Source: Pyrrhosoma nymphula (Eukaryota > Arthropoda > Insecta > Odonata > Coenagrionidae). Taken from it: a DNA stretch of 64,000 bases. Below, in pieces: positions 56,331 to 64,000 of this stretch. Positions within the stretch are counted from its first letter, which is position 1, and each line of letters opens with the position of its first letter. The notes below the pieces were generated by a model. It made no database searches, was not told the DNA's origin, and saw only the letters and a program-made list of their open reading frames with translations. The position numbers were made by a program, and so were the translations under genes. The stretch lies in contig OY754338.1 in the NCBI GenBank assembly GCA_963573305.1, positions 47,519,531 to 47,583,530 on the forward strand, given 5' to 3'.

Positions 56331-58280
56331 TCGCCCTCGTTATCTTTTTTTAGCCTGTGAACGGTGTTTGTTGTAGCTGATTGTTTTCTCTGTTTTGAAA
56401 TAATTTTAACTTTACCTGTGTCGTGGAGTTGTTAGTGCATGCAAGGTCATAAATAAGTTCTCGAAGCACATGGACGTGTTTCCCAACCTTGTTTTTCCAA
56501 GGTTGTACTACTTCCCACGTTCGCGTAAGTTCAAGTGTTTACCATCAGTATATAAAATGACGAAGTCTATGGGGTGGAAAAACATCGCGAATCGTTTGGC
56601 TGATCAAATGCGAAAATGCCTAAGGGTGTTATAAAATTTCGAAATTTCTATGTAACTTATGTCTTCATGAAATTTTATTATAATTTTTTTTAATTGCGCA
56701 ATTTAATGTCCCTATGGAAAAACAAAATATTCTTGGACGCATTCTTACCAGTGCACGGATAAATGAGGAATGAACTTCTTTTCCATGATATATATGACCT
56801 GATATGATATATTCCTTGCTCTTCATTGTTAATTTCCTATATATACTTCGGTGTTAATTAATGTCCTATGCTTAATAAATGGATTTTTTTCTTCTTTTCG
56901 TAGCTCGCTTTATCCGGCGACATTTAATTGTATTAAGTTATTTAAAAGAACCTACTTAAAGTTCCAACTATGTTCTTTTTTAGAAAAGATTGAAGCAAAT
57001 AGGAAATATGGCTTGATGAAGACGGAATGACTGCTGTCGAATCCCCCCAAAAATCACTAATGTTACTACTTCAAAATCTCTAACTTCGCGACGAGCTATT
57101 ATAGTATTGCTGGCTCTTCTCATGTTTTACTAACCTTTACCTTACCATTTTTCCCCTAGCATTTTAAGCTGCAAAATAATTTCAACCTCTTATTTTGCAT
57201 CAAAAATAATACCTCATGTACTACATTATTGTTGCGCATGTATCACTGAATGAAATATATTCTTAGTTTTACTCGAATTTATTTGAAGGTAAAAGTATCC
57301 AAGGTAGCGATAATTAATATATATTTTGCTGTACTGTACGAAAGTGGATACAGTGGAAGCAATTGTGTAAATTAGATTAAATTCTAAATATGTAAGTTGT
57401 TTGTCATTTTTTGGTAAAGCCCTGGAGAAAAATTGTATTGAAAAACACTTGTCACAGGAACATGTATAGACGATTGCATATGCTCCAGGATATTAGAAAG
57501 TTTGTCCCCGTCAGAAATCTGGTCACCTTAACCATGATCATAGAGCACCACTCACCCTTTAATTATGGAATATCATTATTTTTAAACGTTCGTAATGGTT
57601 ACCTCTGTAATTTCTCGGTATGCCACTTGAATGAGGTGCGCAGTTTCGCGAATGTGCTCTTCGTCTCTTGGTCGGACGAGACACGCGAACATTTGTGGGA
57701 ATAAACGAGGAGGGAGGGAGGTTTGGAGTCTTGGGAGAAGTCAGGATGAAGTGGCAAGACTCTTCCGGGGTAGCTGTCCCCTCGGCGGGCGCCAGACAGT
57801 TAATCCTTGTTACATGATTAAACCTTGCTGATACAAGTTAATCCTTGGGCAGGTGACCTGAATGGCACCCGGGGATTATATGCTATACCTCACTACACTA
57901 TGTGCCTCTGGAATGCAGTTTTAATCCTCCAGGCCTGGTGTTCACAGAAGATTTCCAGGGAAGAGTTTTATAAAATGCATCTTTAAAATTTTATGAACCG
58001 ATTCAATGGAAATAGAACCAGATCTATTTCATAAAACGTTGTGTAAGACCATATTTTGTAGAAAGGTTTAATCTTGAGCCAGCACTGTTTAGTGAACGTA
58101 GCAGTTTTACAGCTGTTTTTTTATTTGGCGGTAAACCATTTTGCTGTATTTCATGAGCCAATAAATGTAACTTACGTAAAAGGGCCTCATCTATAAATTA
58201 ACTAGAGAGCATTTTGGCCTTAAAAAACTATTAGCTGTGTTACAAATTGGGAAACATTACAACGGCTTTTTTTCCTACAG
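56331..58280. other. no gene or element recognised
   Basis: AT-rich sequence. 'agttaatccttg' recurs twice at 57797 and 57837. Nothing else. Confidence 0.5.
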
Positions 58281-58284
58281 TCAC

Positions 58285-58460
58285 GTTACCATGTGTGGCA
58301 CCATAATGTGTAGTGATTCTTGATGGCTAACCATTTAAATTGACCGTGGTTCGAATCTTGGTTTCCCAATAGCTGATATCAGACTAAACCATTTACGCTG
58401 TGATTGGTTAACTCAATTAGGTGGCTATTGTAAGTTATCCGATGAAGTACGCTGGTGTGT
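58285..58460 (+). mobile_element. tRNA-derived SINE
   Basis: AATGTGTAGTGATTCTTGAT then CCGTGGTTCGAATCTTGG (good B box) and a body 'ttaactcaattaggtggct'. No target duplication was resolved. Confidence 0.6.
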
Positions 58461-59420
58461 TCATTTTATTAAATTAGAACGTCGCATATGAATTTTCCCT
58501 CCAGTTGAAATCATCCAGTTTGATGTTTGCTTTAATTTGATGCTTTTTAGTGTAATATTTAACGCGATGGCTCTCTATTTTATACTTAAGCCGTAGTATA
58601 AAATAATTAGTGCTTTATAAACTGCTATTTAGAACGTAGAAAAACATTCTCTAACTATCGCCATTTTTATTGGATATTTTAATGGGAACTAATGCCGGAG
58701 GTCTCAAATGACTCTTTCTGCGCTGGAAAGTCAATACTCCATTATCTTAATGGGGGCTATGTGATCTAGTAAATCTAGGAGAGCTCTATTTGGGATCAGA
58801 ACATCATAGTCTTGTGCTAGCCTTAAGTCTTTCATTTTATTATTCTCTAATTCATCATTCTCCGTCAAACATGACTCAAGCAGTAGGGTCATATCCTTGG
58901 TGATCCTAGTGATTTTTCATAATTCTCAGCCAATAGGAAGTCGCATTCAGCTAAATTATCTGGGTATCCTATTGCAGTATATTTACTTTGCTAAGGAAAG
59001 ATCTTTTTTTATCAAAAGGCCTTCCCTGCGGCATTCCATAATTCCATAAATCCCGGCTGCTGTTTGGCTTCGCTCCATATTCTCGGAGTAGCCTTAAAAA
59101 GTATGCTCTTTCCTTAAATCTTGCTAGGAGCGCATTCATGCGTTTCATACCATGGCGTAGAAATGGTCTACAATATAGAGACATTTTTTGTCGCTCTTGA
59201 GGAAAATCACTAAAGCCCTGCCCTCTCCCGCATAAACTCAAAATTGTTATTATCTATGGTCCCAGGACGAATATCCAGTACTTTTTGCGTTAAAGAGTCA
59301 TTGTAAATATTTTACTCCGGAAAAAATGATTCGCTTCCTCAGTCATGTTCCGCTCTACCGTTCCCTTTCGGGGTTTGCACAGTTTAACAATTCCAATTCT
59401 CTGTGATAGACCTGTAAAGG
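58461..59420. other. unassigned; minus frame at 58969-59241
   Basis: The 90-residue minus frame is rich in arginine and leucine (RMNALLARFKERAYFLRLLR) and could be a relic of some element. I do not recognise it and see no supporting structure. Confidence 0.35.
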
Positions 59421-59439
59421 TGACTCTGCTTTAATCATT

Positions 59440-59514
59440 TTCTCTATACTGCCCTATCCTAGCATACCGACTTTGCTTAAAAGTCGGTATGCAAGGATAG
59501 GGCAGTATAGAGAA
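59440..59514. repeat. 34-bp-arm palindrome made of LINE end
   Basis: Arms 59440-59473 and 59481-59514 are reverse complements with one mismatch around tgcttaa. Both contain AAGGATAGGGCAGTATAGAG, the nucleotide form of the LINE KDRAxWR motif. Confidence 0.85.
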
Positions 59515-59714
59515 CGCTTACGCTCATACATAGCTTAAAAGACGCCCTCTTGTTCTTAAGACTACTAATATTCCTTCTCTTTAGAGTATCTTCCACCACA
59601 TTCATCCATGAATTTCTTGGCCTGCCCCTTCCTGTCTCACCGTTCACATCTAAATCTGCTTCGCTATTCGACTCGTACCCATTCTCTCGACGAGTCCAAA
59701 GCAATCAAGCACGC
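59515..59714 (-). pseudogene. LINE ORF2 C-terminal fragment
   Basis: The minus frame encodes NVNGETGRGRPRNSWMNVVE then DTLKRRN, matching the GR.GRPR..W...V..D..RR block that ends LINE ORF2 proteins. Its 3' side runs into the palindrome at 59440-59514. Confidence 0.75.
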
Positions 59715-60010
59715 TCCTTTCATATATGCTCATTACCGGAGAAACCTACCCGTCATTCTTTCATCAATCTCTCAATCGTAATCCTATCCCGTCTGCTTTT
59801 ATCGGAAACTCTTCTCAGATATCCTATACCCACTGCATTCAGCTTACTCTGGTGCTTAAACTTCAGGATTTAATCGATAAGTTTCTATGTTTAATCAGAA
59901 AAATTGCCTATTTGTGTTATCTTGATTGACTATTAGGGGAGGCGACTGACAACCGAGGATATGTGCGTCATTGAGGATTGTTGGAGAGATCGGTAAGGGA
60001 AGGATTAATT
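59715..60010. other. no gene or element recognised
   Basis: Short overlapping plus frames without motif. Confidence 0.4.
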
Positions 60011-60014
60011 GGGG

Positions 60015-60292
60015 ATTAGAGGAAGAGTGGAGAGAAACCCGGTGTCGACTTAAGTCTTAGGGAGCTTAATGTGGGAGAAACCCGGTATCGACATTGATGA
60101 AAGACAACTAGTTGTCCGCAGTCTAATACCCCATCTGATGAACAGAGTATTGTACTTGAAGTCCTCTCCTGTGCTTTTACAGCTTCCAATTAAGGATCGG
60201 GATACCATTGCAACGACCTTACCTCTTCAGGAATTCAAACCAGCATCTTCAGGACGAAACTCTAGCCATTACACCAGCCTGAGCCCTTGTTA
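60015..60292 (-). mobile_element. tRNA-derived SINE
   Basis: On the minus strand GGCTGGTGTAATGGCTAGAG (A box and D-arm) is followed by GCTGGTTTGAATTCC (B box), then a body of about 200 bases. The 3' side holds 'gagaaacccggt.tcgac' twice (60021 and 60075). The frame at 60069-60299 is incidental. Confidence 0.7.
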
Positions 60293-61080
60293 TTTGTAGA
60301 TCGGATATAATGATTTAAAAATAATGACAGCAACATTACTCCATATAAGTTATAAGAAGAACTTAATAAAAAAAATAAACCACGCTCACTTTCCAAAAAA
60401 ATTCTCAAAGCCCTGAAGAATGAAATGTGTGAGTGTAATCCGTTGGAGATGAAATAATAAAGACCTATTATATCCCAAGTCCCATCTTCTCTCAAAGAAA
60501 AAATAATTTAGTGATAAGAAGAGGTCGAGAAAAAATAACATCTGGATATACAACATTTATGTTTGCCCTTTAAAACAAGAAGAGTAAGCAAAAGAAGCCT
60601 GTTATTTTTCTTCAGTCTCCTCCAGTTTTGTTGCATTTATTACTAATTTAAGTCAGAAAGTGGTCGGTGGAAAGATTAAATTGTGGGCGAATGATGATTT
60701 TGGTCTCATGAGCAATTCATTGAAGATTTAATCCCAATATGTTGATCGTTGGAAGTTAAACTTAAGAATTGTCTTTTTAGTGAATTGGTCGTTGCGTATG
60801 TACACCTAGAAAGACACTAGCTGAGGAAAAGAGTTTGTTTGTTCCTAAAATATCTATGCAGTGTCAATGAGAAAAAAATAAATGAATAATTTATAAAATA
60901 TCCTAAAAGTTCAAAAGTTTTGAAATTTTCATTTTGCGGCCGTAAAAACCGACGCCTCGTTTGGCTTCCCTGCCACTAGTTTATACTTTCCATTCATGTG
61001 TGGTCGGATGGGCTTTACCACTGCAATGAGTTTGCATAAATGGTTCTGCTACATTAATTGCTTTTGTTTTGACAAATTTT
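60293..61080. other. no gene or element recognised
   Basis: AT-rich sequence without motif. Confidence 0.5.
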
Positions 61081-61600
61081 GTTTGGTTATAAAAGTGGGA
61101 GGGAACAAACTGGAGAAAGTGGGACAGTATTTGGGTTGTACGTTTGAAGAAAATGGCCATTTAAGGAGAGGCATTAGAAGGAGAATTGAGCTAACGGAAG
61201 AGACTTTCAGAAATAGGAGGGAGCTGATGAGGAAGACCTTGTTTAAGAGTTAGTAGAAAAGGTTGGTGAAGACTTAAGCATGGAGAGTAGCGTGTTAAAT
61301 GGCGCAGAAGCGTGGACTCCGAGAAAAGTGAACGAGAATAGAATGCAGGCTTATGAGATGTGGGTGTGGGTTAGTTTTCCCAAGGAAAAAGAAGAAAGTG
61401 CGATGGAGGGAAAGAGAGACGAACGAAGAGGTACTTGATATTGTGGGTAAGAACAGTGAACTACTGGAGGAGATAAAGAAGAGGCAAAGTAGGCGACTGG
61501 AAGAGGTAATGAGGAGCGAGGAGATTCTGAAGGCCGTGATATAGGGAAGGATGTTGGGTTAGCGGGGATGGGGAAGAAAGAGAATAGGCATATCTTCAAT
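61081..61600 (+). pseudogene. LINE RT thumb to C-terminus
   Basis: The plus strand encodes VGQYLGCTFEENGHLRRGIR, then RRELMRKTLFKS, GAEAWTPRKVNENRMQAYEM and, in another frame, RETNEEVLDIVGKNSELLEE and KKRQSRRLEEVMRSEEILKA. The order matches YLGS.I...G....I..RI, ALYGAE.WT, MW.W and NEEV of LINE reverse transcriptases. Stops and at least two frameshifts are present and the catalytic FADD-box region is missing. Confidence 0.85.
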
Positions 61601-61602
61601 CG

Positions 61603-61706
61603 TTCGTGAGTTAACTTTGTGGAATTTCGAGTTCAACATGAAATTAAATAAACTTCCACAGTAATAAACCAGTGTGGACGATACAAAGTTAATTTGTTTT
61701 CATAAG
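61603..61706 (+). mobile_element. Penelope-like terminal repeat fragment
   Basis: 'ttgtggaatttcgagttcaa' and 'gatacaaagttaatttgttt' plus cataagga match the outer sequences of the element at 37041-37818 (37018-37036 and 37799-37830). It lacks the hammerhead portion. Confidence 0.6.
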
Positions 61707-62520
61707 GAGAAAAGGCGTTAAGGATTGGATGAAAATAGGCACCTACGTAGGACGTATGCTGAGATGAAGAAAACAATCCTTAAGAGGATAGGGGCCTGCG
61801 CCTCTAAAAATAACGTGGGCGATTCTTAACTTTCTTCCATTTAAACCTACCTTTACAGTAGATTACTCTAGTAATAATAATTACCCTGATAGGTAATATT
61901 AGGTTGGTTTTGATGACCCGTTTCTCTGTCCTTGCAGTTTTCAAGTGTTTCTTTTGCCACGTTATGAATCTCTTCTGCTCAGCATCCTATCCTCCTGTAT
62001 TCATCCTCTCTATAGAGCTATAGCATGCCCACCTTTTTTCCTCCCTCTTCAGTGCTTGCTGAAAAAATCTTCCTTAAGCTATGGACTGTAAAATCCCACC
62101 GCGTCTAATTGCTTTGTCCATCCGCCAGCTCGTACCCCAATAATTTCTTCCAGTGTCATCGAAAATGGGATTAATTCCTGGAAAGTATATCTGGCACCAT
62201 GTTGCCTTTTATAGTAAAGATATCATTCACTCTCCATAAAAGCATTTCCCACCTGTGATTCAAGAGGAACCGACCCGACGTCTAGTGGATATGCTTAAGT
62301 AAGTGCTGAACTTGAATTCAGTCCAAAGGAAATGTAAAGAGGAGTTGATGGCGTAATATCCTCCCATTAGAATCGTTTTTGTGATTATTTACATATTTTT
62401 CTCCAGTATTAATTAAGTGCCTGGCAAGTTATGCTTTGTGGTGGTTGTGTCATCAAAGGCAGCTTAAAGCCAGGGTGCCACCGTAGCAAGGGTGCCATTA
62501 AGTTCTTAATAAGAACCAAA
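61707..62520. other. no gene or element recognised
   Basis: Only short frames. Confidence 0.5.
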
Positions 62521-62900
62521 TTTAATTTTAAATGTGCATTACTGTCTCGATTATCCAAGCTCCGATCCACCGAGGATCTATTTTATCCGAGGCTCAGATC
62601 CTTATGCTGTGGTTGTACCAAGAAAGTTTACCTCGTGCAAACAAACGTTGTTATACGGCAATGTACTCTATCTTCATTTTTACGTATTCTCAGTTCAAAT
62701 TTATTATTACGGTGTCACAAATGCGGCATTATACGACACTGAAATAATGCAAATATGGAAATATCTCATTTTTATCGTAATTTATGTTCACGTATAAGCC
62801 TTATATTCCGTATTTTACGAGTCTGAGTATTCGGCTTCAGAAGCGATAATTCCGTAAGCCTTAGGTACCGTATTTTCCGAGTTTTTTTTACTTTCGGAGA
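62521..62900. repeat. possible decayed DNA-transposon end and short repeats
   Basis: 'gattatccaagctccgatcc' and 'tttatccgaggctcag' resemble the TATCCGAGG phrases near pogo/Tigger-like ends. 'ccgtattttacgagt' (62802) repeats as 'ccgtattttccgagt' (62869). No transposase or paired terminus was found. Confidence 0.3.
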
Positions 62901-64000
62901 TATCCTCAGTCCGCAACACCACGGATGATCAAAACTGCTTTGTGCATGATATTTTTATTGATGAAAGTATTCTTGAGAAATAAATGCTTATTAATTAATG
63001 ACGACGAGGTGGATACCTTGTCGCGCAATAGACACCGAGGGTGCCAGCCTGCCTCATCGGCGAGCTAACCTAAGTCTGTTTTTGGCCGCGATATAAGGCA
63101 CCTCGCGGTGATTAACGCATTCTGTGCGGATGGGTTGATGCTTGCCTCAAACTTTTTTTCGCTACTCATCCACTTAGCGGTGACCGGTGGATTCTGGCGT
63201 GAGACCCCGCAATATATCTGTGAGACATGGTAGTGTTTTGATAATTACTTTTTTTCCAATTAGCATAGACTTTTTTAAATAGATGTTTGCACTGTAGAAA
63301 ATCTTCTGCATGGAGGAATCCCTGAACCCAGTTGGCTTGGAAATGTTTTGTTATATTTTGTGATTCGCCGCACACCCGTGGATCAGGCCATTTTTTGTGT
63401 TAACATCCTCGTTTGCATTCGTCACAGAGTAGGTCTCGCATAAATGCAAAGTGCTGTAGAAAGTAAATTTGCCTCGCACTAACCGACGGCGCAACTTGCT
63501 TCGCACCCTTGCCTCGCTATCCATGAAAAGAGGCGACGACGCCAGCATCAGGTGAGGCTGCCGCGGGAGGCGGTCTCGTAATGAGATCTTGCGATATGGA
63601 TACGCGAATTTAGTAATGGTTGGGAATGTCGACATCCAGTGGCGTAGTTGGGAATTTTTTTCGTTAATATTCTTTTAAGCATTTTCTTAAATAATTATAA
63701 ATAGAGTGAAACTATGAATTATCCTGAGAGTTTGCAATTGCAACTAATTACAGTTATGGATCAAGGAATATGTATCTCTTTAATAGCTGTAGAACATCAA
63801 TAAACACGTAAAATAGATTTTTATAGTATATCATAAATTATTTTATGTAAAAAGAAGTAAAATACATTTTTAACTTTTTTAAATTTTCATTCATAATAAA
63901 AGAAATAAAATTACTTTCGTTAAACTTAATTTCAAATCATGTCAAAGTAGGTTTAATTTGAAGTAATTAGACCAACTTCCAGTCTTTACAAACGTCCGTT
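62901..64000. other. no gene or element recognised
   Basis: A CpG-richer stretch (63000-63200) precedes AT-rich sequence to the window end. The minus frames at 63166-63375 and 63351-63635 carry no motif. Confidence 0.5.

Noticed and set aside
61893..61925. mariner-like terminus (ttaggttgg)
   Set aside because: Only one short match, no partner inverted end and no transposase remnant.

Overview
The window looks like a gene-poor stretch of a large, AT-rich arthropod nuclear genome. A hemimetabolous insect such as a dragonfly or damselfly is my best guess, from the style of its SINE, Penelope and hAT copies, but no single marker in the sequence proves the taxon. There are no operons, ribosome binding sites or long continuous genes. 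Nearly every open frame is short, and many long ones overlap on both strands. I cannot support any intact host protein-coding gene. The best exon candidate (about 13825-14095, minus) is weak. The DNA is most simply read as intergenic or intronic sequence built from layers of decayed mobile elements.

Layout. 1-3.3 kb: unremarkable sequence with a degenerate higher-order satellite-like array (1.53-2.42 kb). 3.3-4.8 kb: a decayed hAT transposon (ZMYM1/TTF-finger type) carrying a nested tRNA-derived SINE with a perfect 8-bp target duplication. 5.8-7.1 kb: diverged direct and tandem repeats. 7.8-20.4 kb: mostly featureless, with LINE C-terminal scraps, a SINE and a LINE 3' end that folds back on itself. 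20.4-25.2 kb: a dispersed repeat split by a 253-bp fold-back insertion, a SINE, a LINE endonuclease scrap, a hAT-like MITE and two Penelope-like fold-back ends. 25-33 kb: little beyond CpG-rich patches and one LINE scrap. 33-38 kb: two Penelope-like loci with GIY-YIG endonuclease remnants and hammerhead-ribozyme-like termini, plus a MITE. 40-45.7 kb: copies of an unclassified dispersed repeat, one holding a Transib-like insertion, then two long near-perfect palindromes set in TA microsatellites. 48.4-53.7 kb: a 5.26-kb DNA transposon with about 0.5-kb inverted repeats and a CXC-type cysteine-cluster protein family, inserted into a LINE. 53.9-64 kb: SINE and LINE fragments and a CpG-rich patch.

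Two observations stand out. First, the 5.26-kb element has exact borders: the interrupted LINE reading frame resumes in frame across the target duplication. It carries relics of a widespread protein family that I know only as uncharacterised multi-copy genes. Second, Penelope-like ends recur as head-to-head fold-backs, several with a CTGANGA...GAAAC hammerhead core close to the fold. No database search or folding was run. Family names come from recognisable motifs and memory.
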